Assembly (NCBI GenBank): GCA_035578175.1
Contig: JAQMRL010000001.1
Span: forward strand, 60,225,553 to 60,289,552
Direction of reading: 5' to 3'
Length of the DNA: 64,000 nt
DNA from: Catonia carolina
Lineage: Eukaryota > Arthropoda > Insecta > Hemiptera > Achilidae
The notes below the pieces were generated by a model. The model was not told the origin of the DNA, ran no database searches, and saw nothing but the letters and a program-made list of their open reading frames with translations. The translations under genes were made by a program, and so were the position numbers. Shown in pieces: positions 22,918-35,449 of this stretch; position 1 is the first letter of the stretch, and each line of letters begins with the position of its first letter.

Positions 22918-23261
22918 TTATCGAACTACCCCAAGTTTAAAAACACGGCGTAATAAAAATAAGCTATCGAACTAATTATTATTTTTGATAATTTATGGAC
23001 GGAAGTGAAATTAAGGTTACAAAAGTAAATACTTCAAACATAACAAAATAGATATGATTATTAAAAAACTTAAAAAAAAATACAGAGATAAGAAATACCT
23101 ACACCTAGTGGTAGGCGTGTTTGATAACTCGGTCGTTTGTAAATAGGCCTATAACGGTTTCTTAAATATATTTTATAGCCTACGTAAAACAAAAATATTG
23201 ATAGTCGAGAGGAAACATCAGCCTACAATTTTGATAAAAATAGACAGCCGATTAATATTAT

Positions 23262-23262
<1 letters not shown>
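22918..23262. other. No feature seen
   Basis: AT-rich sequence between the pogo-type element and the first TAA microsatellite. Confidence 0.4.

Positions 23263-23311
<49 letters not shown>
23263..23311. repeat. TAA microsatellite
   Basis: About 16 uninterrupted TAA units. Confidence 0.95.
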
Positions 23312-23312
<1 letters not shown>

Positions 23313-23680
23313 GTTACAGATTATCGATATCCCTATTAAATAATGCAAAGTAGACTACGCAAGGCTATTACAACATTATTCCTGTACCTATCTAATAGGC
23401 TGTGGCCTCATCTTATCTAAAATATGGATAAATCTAATACACACCCGAAATAATTCTTTAACCTTTCATAAATCAAATAAATACCTGAACAACCGACAAT
23501 AAATAAATGCATAAATAAAACCAAATAAATAAATAAATATTTTCATTGTAATAAATACCACAAATTATTATTTTTTAAATGTATATTTTACCAGTAATTT
23601 ATGGAAACCAGAAATTACTATAAAATAATTTATTTTTTAATTTGTTCAAATATATATAAATTGTCGTCAAATGTAAATTG

Positions 23681-23946
23681 TCGCTTTCACGACAAGTCAC
23701 ACGAACACGAGAACCCACTATTGCGTTCACTTTCCACCTTCCATTTACTTGATAATCCCCCTAGATGCCTTAAAAGATGCTGGAGTAGAGACCTGCTAAT
23801 TTGATATACAAATTTCATTCTTGGGGAGGCACCAATTGGGGCCTTACCCCTCTCATGCCTATCATGTCATTTACATTATTATCTTAATCATCACATTTGC
23901 TTGTTGTAAAATTTTACAGTTGTTAATAAAGAATTAAAGAGAAAAA
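23681..23946 (+). mobile_element. Jockey-like LINE, short 3' copy
   Basis: Matches the reverse complement of 3579-3845 at high identity, from CGCTTTCACGACAAGTCACA to the A-rich tail after GAATTAAAGAG. Its frame reads HEHENPLLRSLSTFHLLDNP, then PRCLKRCWSRDLLI and a stop. This shows the true C-terminus that is shifted out of frame in the longer copy. It is severely 5' truncated; no clean TSD was found. Confidence 0.87.
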
Positions 23947-24006
23947 AGTAAAATACCAGTAATATTAGTTAGTACTTTAATTTAAAAAATAAGACTTTGA
24001 ATATGC

Positions 24007-24007
<1 letters not shown>

Positions 24008-24058
<51 letters not shown>
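24008..24058. repeat. TAA microsatellite
   Basis: About 16 TAA/ATA units, 0.7 kb from the first. Confidence 0.95.
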
Positions 24059-24059
<1 letters not shown>

Positions 24060-24111
24060 GGATATTCTAGAAGCTTTTGAAATGTGGTGTTATAAGAAAA
24101 TGTTAAAGATT

Positions 24112-24124
24112 GGGGGGGGGGGGG
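24112..24124. repeat. G homopolymer, 13 bases
   Basis: Thirteen consecutive G in an otherwise AT-rich region. Length may be an assembly artefact. Confidence 0.9.
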
Positions 24125-25554
24125 ACACACAATACTTGTAAGTAGTTTAGATGGTTGTTTAAAAATAAAATTCCCAAAAACACAATAGAAACTAAGTATG
24201 TTGTTAGGTACCTATAGGCCTACTCGTTCGTAAGACAAAACCTAATCGGTTAAACAATTTTCAATTATTTATTATTTTATTTTAATGAATAATCATAACT
24301 CGAATAAATTTTAAAATGTTCATTTTTGGTTTGTTTCTTATCAGTAAAAAATTTCAACTTGTCATAATTAATTTAATACACAGCCCAATTATCTTAAAAA
24401 AGTCTTGAAATGAGTGAGATTTCGTTACATACGTTACGGAATAAATTATAATTAATTTAGTACCACAAACTTATCGTCAAAGAAAACCGCAAAAAATGTG
24501 CAATACGTCATCTAATTACTGAATGTAAATTTACTATAATATATTAGATTACGAAAGAAAGAAATTAAAATGGAAAGATATTAAGTTCAGATTTAAAAGA
24601 AACTTAACTGTTAAAGAAATAGATATTATCTATTTAATAACCTAATAATTTGGTTTTTCGTTCCCCTTTTAATCAGTTTTATCGTATCATCGTGTTATAG
24701 TTATCGTTAGCAGATGGGCCTAAACGATAACGTAAATGATTTTGTCTAATTAATTCTTACGTAGGCCTCAATTGCTACAGTTTAATTCACGTGAATTTGC
24801 GTGAATTAACAAGGTGTATTCGAATAGCTATGTTGATTAAAACATTGCAAGAGTTCGAATTTTAATTTCATTTTTAATGTTCGTTCTTTCTTCGTCAAAT
24901 TTTTCAATGTGCAAAGAGCATTAAAAATGTTTTATTTATATTATTTAGTTAATTCTATATAATTGTCATATACGTATGAAATTATAATTTAATATTTGAA
25001 TCATTCAACAAAATTTTAAATTATTGTTTGTAAAAAAATTACATGAATAGACTATAAATTTAAAAATTTATGCGTAGTGTACATAATCGTAAAAGTATAT
25101 TGAACGGAAAAATTTGCGTACGTAATTAATAAAAAACTGTAACGTAAATAAACCGGGTACTTTCACGCCTATGAATATTTGTCTACCTTATCATTTTACA
25201 AAACATTTTTTTTTAAATTCGTTAAACTATTACATCTAAACTGAACGAATTAAAAAACATTAATTAAAAATGGCGTATTAAAATTATCGAATAATATAAG
25301 CACATCATCTTATAAAATACAGTTTTCTTCAGTTCAGGCATTTTCAGCTAATAATGAAGTAGTACTTTTACATGAATTATACATGTATATTTTTGAAATT
25401 AAATCAATCAGGTTTTTCATTTACAAGCTTCTTTGTTTCCCCTTTTTCCAGCCGAACATACCACCGGTGTGAGACAACGTAGCTAGTTTGGTAAAATAGA
25501 AAAGCTCTCTAACAGGCCTTCATTAATATGATTGCACTGTGGTCTGTACCATTT
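24125..25554. other. AT-rich DNA, no feature seen
   Basis: No gene or repeat family was recognised in 1.4 kb. Confidence 0.4.
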
Positions 25555-26317
25555 AAAAATCTCGCGTGAAACACTCACACGACTTTCTCTTGTCAATGTA
25601 AATAGGTAATGAAAAATATAATCTATGTTTAATCTTGAGTAAACTATGAAAAATGAAAACACAATCTAATTTTTATCATGAGTGAATGACGCAAAATGAT
25701 AACAACTCTGTTCGACTTAAATTAGGGAAAATCACTATTTAATTGACGCTAGTCTACGTTCTGGAGAAAAAACTGCTTGAAATAAAAGTTTTAATTTTTT
25801 TATAAGTTTAATTATATAGGCCTACTACATATTTGTCATTAAATGAATACTAAGGCCGCAATCTTAAAAATACAGTATTTTACCGATTTTGATGAGAAGA
25901 ATACAGAAAATCACTAATTGACGCTAAACTAAGCGTAGTACAAAATAATTTTGAGCTAAATGGTGTAGGTTTTAAAATTTTCTACATCTTTGATTACACA
26001 ATTTTGACCTAAAATGTCTTCAATCTTAAAAAAACTATTTTATACCACGACAGTACAGGCCTCCGAAGAATTTCAGCAGATCGCTTACCCTATTTTGTAG
26101 TGTACAGCATAAAATTTAGTAGTTGAGGTCATTTGAAAAAATCGTAGGAGCCGTTTTTGGGAAAATGGCAAGAAAATGAAAAATTACACGATTGACCTTT
26201 ACTACTTCCGTTGACCGATTTTCATGAAAATGTTCGTATCGTATCCTCTAGCGATAGTACCTTAACTTAGGTTCCAAGTTTCAACTTCGTGTGGTATTCC
26301 GTTCTAGTGATATTTTG

Positions 26318-26400
<83 letters not shown>

Positions 26401-26524
26401 ACACACACACACACAAACATACACACACGCGCGCGCGCGCGCACGCACGCACGCACGCACACACGCGCACACACATACACACAAACACACGCGCGCGCGC
26501 ATACACACACACACACGCACACAC

Positions 26525-26561
<37 letters not shown>

Positions 26562-26715
26562 AACACACGACCAAAGCGCTAAAATATATTTCTTGGGTTC
26601 AGGGGGTCTGAAAACGTATATTTCCGGTGAACTCGATTTCTAAAAATCGACATGAAAATAATACATTCCTTCCTCATGTATTATGAATATATACAGGGCA
26701 AGAGAAAGTAAAAAT
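25555..26715 (+). repeat. Unclassified repeat D, copy 1, with internal CA tract
   Basis: Shared with 47185-48628. Both start AAAAATCT.GCGTGAAACACTCACAC. Both contain TTGACCGATTTT.ATGAAAATGTTCGT and reach ATTCCGTTCT and GATATT.TGTTCACACACA just before the CA microsatellite. After it both read TTGGGTTCAGGGGGTCTGAA, AATCGACATGAAAA and GGCAAGAGAAAGTAAAA. There is no coding frame. Orientation is arbitrary. The class (for example Helitron or other non-autonomous element) cannot be decided from two copies. Confidence 0.75.
26320..26568. repeat. CA microsatellite, about 250 bp, compound
   Basis: A CA/CG/ACAT compound repeat, pure CA for the first ~75 bases, then interrupted by CGCG, CGCA, ATAC and AAAC units. 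It can form left-handed DNA in the CG/CA alternating parts. Open frames on both strands here are repeats only. Confidence 0.97.
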
Positions 26716-29700
26716 ATATCCAACATTTATTACCCTACATATTTTTAAGTTGAACGAGAGAGATTGTCTAACTGAAGTTACGGTATTAAAATTATCACTA
26801 TATAAATATATTCTATTTCATTAAAAAAAATATATTCCAACTTCAAAGCTGACGTAAAGAAAATTACAATCTCGCCTGATTCTACCTGACTCATAGAAAT
26901 TATCACTAAACAAACAGAGTACTTGAGAAAATAAAGTTTTTCTTTTAATTTGCCCGTAGGACCCACGACATAATTATGAAATTTTAAGCAAATAATTTTT
27001 CGTTAGTAATTTTTTATTTGTAATAGGGTTTGTTTTCATTTAAATAACCATCTAATGTAATAACAGTTCTTTTTACTTTGATAACACAGGGACATTGAAA
27101 TGGTGATTGTTCAGGTTTAGTTGTCAGTCGTAGAATAGAGTACCTCTTTCTACCGGTGTTTCTGTATAATTAAGTGCCGATCTACTATGACTAAATCGGC
27201 TGTCAAAATATGATTGAAATAAGAGAAAAATTTCAATAGTCATCAAAAGGAATTTATCATTTTAACTCAAAAATCTGAATTGTTAAAAATAGTCGTTATA
27301 TAAATTTCGTGAGTGAAAATAAATTTGTGTTATTAATGTTTATACAAGTTTAAAGTAAAAATAAAAATTTATTATGAAGAGGTTTTAATACGAAATTTAA
27401 TAATATTTGAAATAAACGATGTTACTTACAGCTGATAACGAAAAGGCGGTTCGCTGATAATTTAACAGATTTTAATCAGTCAGCGCGTGGTCGGTCAGTA
27501 GCTGAAGATGTCGGTTACTATTGTTATTCAAAACGATAGCATATCGCTATGACGATAGTATGTGTGATGTTGATTCATCAACAGAATGCGTTAGGTGCCA
27601 TTTGTGTACTTGAAAATCAAACAGCTGTGTAGTTTAATCGAATTGTCTCATTAGTTATTGTTGTTAAACTGTTCAACACACGACCACCAGATAGCGACCG
27701 TGTCGCTGAGCACGTGAACACTCCTTTTCCATGCACACATCAAATCCATCCGTACACATAATTTTAAATGACAATAAATAATTGAGACATAGTTAACAAC
27801 ATTGCAGTGAACTGAAAAGTCGAAATGATTACAGCATCGTGGAACTTTTGATACACGAATTATATTAAAACAGATGGCCTTTAACACTTACTTTATTAAT
27901 AAAACACGTTCTTGTGTACAATTTAAGTGTACCTATCTGTCTTCAATTTAATGGTGTTACATTAGGAAAGATTGTTTGTTTACTTATTTATTTTTTATAA
28001 AAATTTCCATGCAGATATTTCACAACGAAATAAATATTTGTAATATACATTTTATCACATCTACACTATTTCAATCGGTAGACCCTAGGTTAGAAAACTC
28101 ATAAAAATAAATAAATCGGTTATTTCTTCCCCTTTTTGAGTATTTTGTGATGCTGTATAAAAACCACGAGATCAAAATTTTCAATTTGTTCCTTTTATTA
28201 AGTTTATTAAAAGGTTTTATGCACACCAACATGATCGACCCTGATAATACGTGATTTCACATTTCGTTGGTTTTATAAAAGCACTAATAACATTTTTGAC
28301 ACAAATACTATCACGTTAGCCTCATCAATTTATTTTTATCACCACAAAAAATAGAATAATAGATCGCATCAGTGGTTCGGTCAATAGTGCACTTTTTGAT
28401 AAGCTGAGGGTCCTGAATTCGTTTACTATTGGGATATGGTTCTAATCCATTATTATCAAACTGTTAGTGGTAGTTAAACAGATGTTTTGAAAGAAAATTA
28501 GAATAGGATGTTCGAAAGCGCAACCACTTCTATTGAATTTGAACATTTAATGGGGACTCACCTTTAAAAGTTTCTCTGGTGTTGTAAATTAATGAAAAAA
28601 AAATTTGTGCCCGAAAATGCAGCTATCGTTTTTACTAAATCCTGATTAAAAATTATTTCAGAATTTTATCCTCATCCCCTAAATTTAAGATGGCGGCTTT
28701 ACGCACCCATCTTAAAAACTTAATTCATAACTCGGGTGAATTAAGACCAATTTACTTGAAATTGCTGTCAAATTGAAAGAAAGATTCCATTCTGAACCAC
28801 TATGTATGGCGGCAGTATTCCTTTTACATTCAAACCTTTTTCCAATTTCTCTAACCGTAACCTTCTGACTAGCAAAAAAATATATTTTTTACTCAAAATA
28901 CAATATTACCTTTTCTTACAAGGTCCAAACGAATAAAATTTTGAGTGAAGGGTATCTTGGAAAACGGTTGAGTTGGCCGAAAGTTATGATTTCTGGAAAA
29001 TGGTAATATATTTCGATTCTTGAAATATATTTTAAAATATCGAAATTTTCACGGAAAGTTTTTTTAAAACATTGCTTTTGTTTTTATTTACTTGCGTCAA
29101 CAAATATCTTTAACAAGTTTATAATTTTATTTAGAATGATTTTCTCGACAAGAAAGCGGAAAAATTGTATTATGGTGGTAAATCTCTCCCGAAAACAGCA
29201 CACATTTGTTGTAGAATAGTTTACACGGACGGGGTTTGTAAAAAAAAATCGAAGCAATAAGAAAAACACAATGTAATTTTAAATAATGCTCTAAAAATGA
29301 TGCTTAAATTTCATAAGGTTAGATGATCCTTGATTTTTAATGTTTACTGTGTAAAATCAGATATTAAAATCAACTGATTTTAGATTTCATAAATTGGAAT
29401 GTGTAGTAACAAGGATTTTACAAATTTTTTAAGACACAAAATTATTTCTATTTATAGATAAAAATAGGTAAGTAGAATGTGTAAATGATAGTAAACGTGG
29501 TTTTTGTACTGTGTTAATTGTCAAGAAATTAAGCTCTTGCAAAATAAGTAAAGAAAACTGTCAGGAGTTTTTCATTCAGAAAGGTTTTGTTCAAGGTTTG
29601 TTTTGCAAAGCAAAATTACAGAAAACGGAACAGCTTTCTAATAAACTGGATGATGAGTATGTTAATAGAAACAGAATAGCCTTAGTTTTGACGGACGGAT

Positions 29701-30078
29701 ATTCTATAAAAAAAGTAATTATTTTTAAAGGACATATCAGAAACACGCAATTTTATGTCCGTGTTAATTATAATAAAGTAACATTATTATTTTAGTTATT
29801 TATAACTTTTAAAATAACAAATCACTGCAGTTTAATTGGAAAATACCGAACTGTTCAAAGTAACAAACTACGAGTGCTGATAATTACACGCTCGTTCGAA
29901 GACTCAGGATAACAAGGAGAGGAAATTAACAGATGAACTCATCACTTCTACCTTTTTTTTAAAGATGAAATTCCTATTGTGACATAATGGCTAATAGTGG
30001 TGGTTGGGATGATTGGGTTGTTTATTTTATGAAATGGAGGTGTATTGTAATCTGAATGGTATGTTACCTATTTTTATT
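26716..30078. other. 3.3 kb without recognisable gene
   Basis: No LINE, SINE or transposase motif was seen. A 94-codon frame on the plus strand (29511-29795, starting MLIVKKLSSCKISKENC) has no recognisable domain and no splice context that can be defended. The segment about 28580-29010 has a composition unlike its neighbours (GATGGCGGC strings) and may be an unknown repeat. Confidence 0.4.
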
Positions 30079-30454
30079 TGCCCATTACAGGTGGAGTTAA
30101 AATTATTTGGACTAGATATGCTAGTTCCAGGGCTACAAAAATAAAATAGATCTGTTTATATGACTGAAGCATTTAAGAACAGAAGAGATAGAAGTTTATA
30201 AGACACTAGTCAGAACTATCACTCCTCTTAGAGTAATAAATTTCATCATTATACAGCCAGATTTGTGGTGAATGAAGTGACGGTGTCATATACAGAATGG
30301 AAAGTAAATTCTTTCAAGAGGACCTGGCTTGGTGATATGCATACGTTTCCACTCAGTGAGCAAGGCAATGGTAAACCACCTCTCTCCTCGTTTTATTCAG
30401 TAAAGCCTCAAGCGATTCAAATATCAACCTTTCGGCTGACCACCTAACAACAAC
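30079..30454 (+). mobile_element. SINE-C copy, plus strand
   Basis: Starts TGCCCATTACAGGTGGAG and ends CACCTAACAACAAC. It is more diverged than the copies at 6.1 and 9.1 kb. It faces the copy at 30491-30824 tail to tail. Confidence 0.8.
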
Positions 30455-30490
30455 ATACTAGTATTTTTATAGAACGTGTAGTTATTAGTG

Positions 30491-30824
30491 TTGTTGTTTA
30501 GGTCATCAGCCGAAAGACTGGTTTGAACCTATAGAGGTTTTACTAAGTAAAACGAGGAGAGAGGTGGTTTTCCATTGCCTTCCTTACTGAGTGGAAAAGT
30601 ACGCTTATCAGCATGCCGGGCCCTCCGAAAAGCATGTATTTTCCACTCTGCAAATGACACCTTCACTTCATTCACCACAGTGTCTGGCTGCATAATGAAA
30701 TTCATTACTTTCATTATTAGTGTCTTTTACACCTCTACCTTTTCTGTTCTTAAATGATCAAGTCATTTAATTGGCTGACCAAGTGATAAGAAACAGAACT
30801 ATTTATTTTTGCCCTGCAACGAAC
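30491..30824 (-). mobile_element. SINE-C copy, 5'-truncated, with 10-bp TSD
   Basis: Minus-strand copy with its tail seen as TTGTTGTTTAGGTCATCAGC. It is flanked by GTTATTAGTG at 30481-30490 and 30825-30834. It lacks about the first 55 bases of the family. A 5' truncation with an intact TSD supports LINE-driven retroposition. Confidence 0.85.
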
Positions 30825-30834
30825 GTTATTAGTG

Positions 30835-31974
30835 TATCCATCAGAATAGTCATACAGATTGTCCTCTTTATTGTTATTTCTTATATCGTTTTGTTTTTAA
30901 ATATATTTGGTTTTTTGAAGTTCGTTTTATTCAATTTCTAGTAAGTAGCTTCTAATTGCTTTATTTGTGTATATGATTTATATGATTGTGTATGATTTAC
31001 TTACAAAGTTTCTGAAAATCATTTTATATCTCTTTCTTTTCTGGTAGAATCTACAGGCCTATTTTTATTATTGTTTCCAGAAATAGGATGACAGTCTTTG
31101 TACTTCTATTAATGCGTTTATTCTCTCGTCTTTTATATTTCTTTCTCGAACCCTAAAGAAGGGGTTTAAAAAAGAGTCGGCCAGTTCTAATTGAAACTCG
31201 GATTATGAATGAGTGAGTGCTGTTAGTAAGTGTTAACCAGTATATGCATTGTTACAAGTACATTAAGGAAAAGGAGGTCTAAGTGCGGTAAACATTGTAT
31301 AATTGGTTGTAGGTAAGAATCGATTATTAAGCGTAAATGACCATTTTTATTGTTAGTTAAGTTTAGTTTAAGCTTTAAGTTCTGTAATAACACTTTTGTC
31401 GTTAACTTAAGCTAAGTAATTTAATTGTAATTTATTAGTTGTCTAAGCTAATAATTAATTATAATTTATTATCTTGTGAATAAATAATTTGTTGTAAGTT
31501 TAAAAGAAGCTTGTTGTTATTTATTATAACCATATCCCCCAACGAACCTTGGATTAAGTGTTAAACTGTTTTTAATATTAAGTATTGAGGAACCTTTTGA
31601 TTTGATGTATACTGAAGAATTAATAACTGAAAGATATCAAAGTTCATGAAAGTTTCTTTAAATATTGTTTAATCGGTGTATGTGAACAGGAGAAGAAAAG
31701 CGATCTTTGAGTTTTCTGTAATAGTTCAATAATTTCCTTTTAATGAAACGAAAATGCAATTTATCTTTTAAACTTTTGAAATATCTTTTTTAATATTTTT
31801 CTAACTGCTATTTTTTAAATTTAAATTTATTAACAAAAATCTATAAAATCAAAATCATGTTAAAAACAATGTATCAAATCATGTTAAATGTTTTTAATGG
31901 CTTGTTTACATATAAACATTTTGTATGTTTTTGTTATTTATTTTTTATCTTTTTTTAATTTAATTTTTATTTAT
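30835..31974. other. AT-rich DNA, no feature seen
   Basis: No recognisable element or exon in 1.1 kb. Confidence 0.4.
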
Positions 31975-32096
31975 TTATTTAACGTCACATTAATAACTGC
32001 AACGGTCATTAGCGACGACGTTGGGGTGTAATTGTGTGAGGATGAATATGATTTTTTTGTAACGTGTAAAAATATGCCATGCCTGAGTGGGGTCTT
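31975..32096 (-). mobile_element. SINE-A subfamily 2, 5'-truncated
   Basis: The plus strand reads TTTAACGTCACATTAATAAC, then CGACGACGTTGGGGTGTAA and ATGCCATGCCTGAGTGGGG. It shares the variant body of 22615-22786. Confidence 0.75.
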
Positions 32097-32739
32097 ATCT
32101 GTTTTGTTTGTTGTTAATAAGACTGCAAACACTTTAATGAACAATTGCAAATATAAACATTGAAAATTATAAAGATTAAATTGTAATCAATTAATTTTGT
32201 AAATATTTGGCTGTACTGGTGAGGGCTGAACCGTGCTATGATTCAGAGTGGGGGTCGCATCAGGCGAATGGGGGCGCCATACGCAGCAAAATAAAATACT
32301 AGCTACAATTTAAACCATTCAATTACGCAAAGTTTTTTTATATTGGTCTCTTATTGCGATACTGATGTGTACGATTTATGATTTACCGTACGTCTCTGAC
32401 TCAGCGCTTTGGTGGGCCTACCCTTTGATTTCAAATAATTAGCGAATTTGCTGAAGTTTGATATGGTACATACAAGATATTATACTTCAAACCACAGTAG
32501 ATTGTTATAGTTGATATTTTATTTTAAAGTAGTCTATGGCGCTGCAAAAAGTTCAGAATGTTCGTTTGAGGTTAGCTCTTGGTACATACTAGACAAGTCC
32601 AATCCTCAGAAAGCAGAAGCTGAGGAAATACCTCTTGGTATTAGAAGAAGAAAATTATGTTTTTCTTTTGCTTTAAAAATATCTATTTGTCCTGGCACGC
32701 CAGTTTCCATATATGTTTTTTTCCAGCAGACTTTCAGAC
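32097..32739. other. No gene seen
   Basis: The 78-codon plus frame at 32511-32747 partly overlaps the LINE relic on the other strand and shows no domain. Confidence 0.4.
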
Positions 32740-33190
32740 ATATGTAATCACAGACTTCGTCGTCGTCCATCATGGATTGAGCTGTAATTGATCCTGTTTC
32801 GGCGTCCATCTCTTTCTCGGTTTCCCCACTCCTATTGTACTCCTTGATTTATAAACCCATGCACTCAAAGGTAGTCGGTCCTGTGACATTCTAAATAAAT
32901 GATTTGTCCATTGTACTTTATATTTTTGTGATGAGCTCATTTAGTGGCTGAGTTCAACATTCCACTCTGATCACCTTACCCTTGATATGGTCTTGTTTCG
33001 TTCATCCTTAACATGTCCAAGGAACCTCATTTTTCCTGCTTGGATCATTGACTTTTGTTTCTTGTTAAGTCCCCAAGTTTCACTTTCATACATCAATGTC
33101 GGTGTGGCTTTGGCATCACCTTGTAAAACTTAGTCGTGTATCCATTCTTACTCTGCCTTTTAGGCTTCGGCCTATAGATCCACATATCAT
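32740..33190 (-). pseudogene. LINE 3' fragment, minus strand
   Basis: The minus-strand frame (about 33090 downward) reads YESETWGLNKKQKSMIQAGK, then MRFLGHVKDERNKTISRVR, stops, then WTNHLFRMSQDRLPLSAWVY and GKPRKRW. This is the ordinary C-terminal region of non-LTR reverse transcriptases (ETW.L.K, MRFL, H..RM..DRLP, GRPRKRW). Several stops and frameshifts are present and the RT core is absent. Confidence 0.7.
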
Positions 33191-34551
33191 ATTAAATCTG
33201 AATACCTTTTGTTGCACGTTACAACAATACAAACCTTAATTTCCTAAATCATTCTATAAACGACTGCAAAATTATCTACAGACAACCTCATGCAAGTACC
33301 TGTTTTTATTTGTCAACCTTCCGTCAATTTGTTAATTCTCAACAAAGTTTAATAAACGATTCTCAACAAAGTACGTACTTAAACTAAACAAACGGGTAAC
33401 TACTCAAATAGTTACACTTAGCTAAACAAAAGCGTACATTTAACGCTATCTATTGACCAACGGTCATCCGGTAACAGAGTGATTATCTTAAAATTTTTGG
33501 TTTTCTTCCATAGTACATTTCGTATACTCTAACGAAGACTATGTAAGAGTTGTAATTAAAATAAATTCTTTATTTTGTACTTGCTACCAAATATTACGAA
33601 AAAATGTGATTATCATTTTTTAATGTTCTGGCCTACATTTACAAAATTATTATAAAAAGTATATTAGGCCTATGTTTGATTAGTCTAATTAATGTTCCTT
33701 TCCATTTTAATTATTTATAAATAAATATATTACCAAAATAATTATCATACTAATTCTAGTGATCCATTTAAAGTCAAATTTTGAAGAAATGAATTTTTGT
33801 TATTAAAGTAACATAGTTTACTCTCATTTAGATAAAATAATGTTATTTTAATATGACGATAAAGTGTAATTGAAACTAAACTACCGTGTGAGTCCTAAGA
33901 CATAATTTAATTAAGTGGCAAACAAAAATATGTGTAATTTTGGTCAGAAATAACCTGTAAAATGACTTAATTTTCATCTTTCATTTGTAAAATAACATTT
34001 TTAGTGTGAACTGCTTATTTTATATTTTCTTATGACATTTTGTTCAAAAACATTTTATAAAATTAAAGAAATTCCTATTTTGGGGCAAAAAGAATTAAAT
34101 TACTAGGATTTTTGTGAATGCAGACATGTAAACATTCTTTAAAATAATTTTAAAACACTCCACAAATATCATATTATTTAAAAAGACTGTGAATAATCAT
34201 TATTTATAGTATTTAATTTTCTTATTTTCCAATTTTTGGTAGAACACGAATAAAATCTGTCTCGATCAATAACAAATAGACCAGAAACGGGTTTATCGGA
34301 ATCCGTGAATCCGAGAGTCCGGTTTGTTCGAAACAGGTTAAAGAAACAGAAAAGTTAAACATAGCTACATAAATCAAATAAAGATTCATTCAAAGATTTC
34401 ATAATCGAATAAAGTTTATAAAATTATTAAACGATCAAACTTACAGTTCCTCAACCCAAACTAGCTGCTAATGACCAATACGTCAATGTGGCTTTAAACA
34501 AACTTAAAAATAATAAATACAATTTCATTAAAATAGAACCAAGAAATTTAC
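33191..34551. other. AT-rich DNA, no feature seen
   Basis: No recognisable element in 1.3 kb. Confidence 0.4.
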
Positions 34552-35130
34552 CAAAATTTAAAAACTATCAAATAAAACATAATCAAGAGACGAGCTAGAT
34601 TTTACGGACACGTAGTTGGAATGGAGTAAGACAGACTTAACAAAAAGATCCTCAACCAAATGATTTAGATCGAACTAAAACCACGGCAAGGATTCTAAAA
34701 TAAAACAGAAGGAAGAGACAGGCACGTAGCATAGATTTTTCGGGGAGGCTGCATCTAGAGAACCGAATCAGGGACCCGCGGCATATTAGTCTGATATAAA
34801 ATTTGACTTTTCCTTTAGGGGGTCTAAAGCCCCCTAGCCCCCTTGGCTACGTGCCTAGGAAGAGAACGACAGGCTAGAAATCAAAAAAAGAAAACTGCGT
34901 AGACAGAAGTGAATTTAGAAAAACAACTATTTTCAACCTAAAGATTGAACCCACAAAAAATTAAACTCTCGGAATTGGGAGGATTCTATAAAATCTGTCC
35001 AAATGAAGAAAAGACGGACACAAGCTAAAAGTGAAGGGAAAAAGCTTGACAAGGAAAAAGAAGTAAGATAATTTGACGAGTGCTTGGTCTCCGTGGCCTT
35101 TTCTCAAAAAAATAAATAAATAAATAAAAT
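34552..35130 (+). pseudogene. LINE 3' fragment split by a MITE
   Basis: Before the insert the plus frame reads IKRRARFYGHVVGME, a stop, then DRLNKKILNQM. After it the sequence continues with RERQARNQKKKT and, further on, EWEDSIKSVQMKKRRTQAKS. The order (R.RFYGH..RM..RL.K.I, then W.......R...) is a LINE C-terminal tail. It ends in an AAATA-rich tract (about 35106-35130). Multiple stops. Confidence 0.55.
34719..34857. mobile_element. hAT-type MITE, 139 bp, with 8-bp TSD
   Basis: Ends CAGGCACGTAGC at the left and GCTACGTGCCTA at the right form an 11-bp inverted repeat. GGAAGAGA flanks it directly at 34711-34718 and 34858-34865. An 8-bp TSD with CAGG-type ends fits the hAT superfamily. The interior has GGGGTCTAAAGCCCCCTAG-like hairpin sequence and no frame. 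Confidence 0.78.
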
Positions 35131-35290
35131 AAAAATTATCTATGATAAAACATTTTTATATTTACTGTACAAGATTTAACTATGATTTTGTAACAGTTTT
35201 TCTATTCTTAACTGGGTAAATAATATTTTCTAATAGATGACCGAAAAATTGCATTTCAAAAGCTATAAGAAAATATTTTTTTCTTATAGT

Positions 35291-35449
35291 TTTGGCGCAG
35301 TTGGTAACGTGCTCGCCTCTCATCATGCGGTCTTGGGTTCGAATCCCATTCAGGCACGGCATTTTTCATACGTTACAAAATATCATTTCATCCTTCACCG
35401 TCTGCATTAACAGTAATTGCAGAACAGTCGGACGTTAAACCAAAAAAAA
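35291..35449 (+). mobile_element. SINE-A, full length reference copy
   Basis: A tRNA-like head has an A box in TGGCGCAGTTGGTAACG and a B box GGGTTCGAATCCC. The body follows with GGCACGGCATTTTTCATACG and CACCGTCTGCATTAACAGTA, then GTCGGACGTTAAACC and an A tail. It would be transcribed by RNA polymerase III from its internal boxes and moved by a partner LINE. Confidence 0.88.

Noticed and set aside
24112..24124. G-run as a possible G-quadruplex
   Set aside because: A single 13-base run without further G tracts nearby; a length error is as likely.
26267..26611. Four overlapping frames of 79-106 codons on both strands
   Set aside because: They are translations of the CA/CG microsatellite (His-Thr or Cys-Val repeats) and have no coding meaning.
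29511..29795. 94-codon plus-strand frame with lysine-rich text
   Set aside because: No domain, no convincing start context or splice sites, and AT-rich codons typical of chance frames; kept only as a note.
35291..35360. Apparent tRNA gene with A and B boxes
   Set aside because: The box sequence recurs at many sites joined to the same SINE body and tail, and the cloverleaf is degenerate; it is a SINE head.
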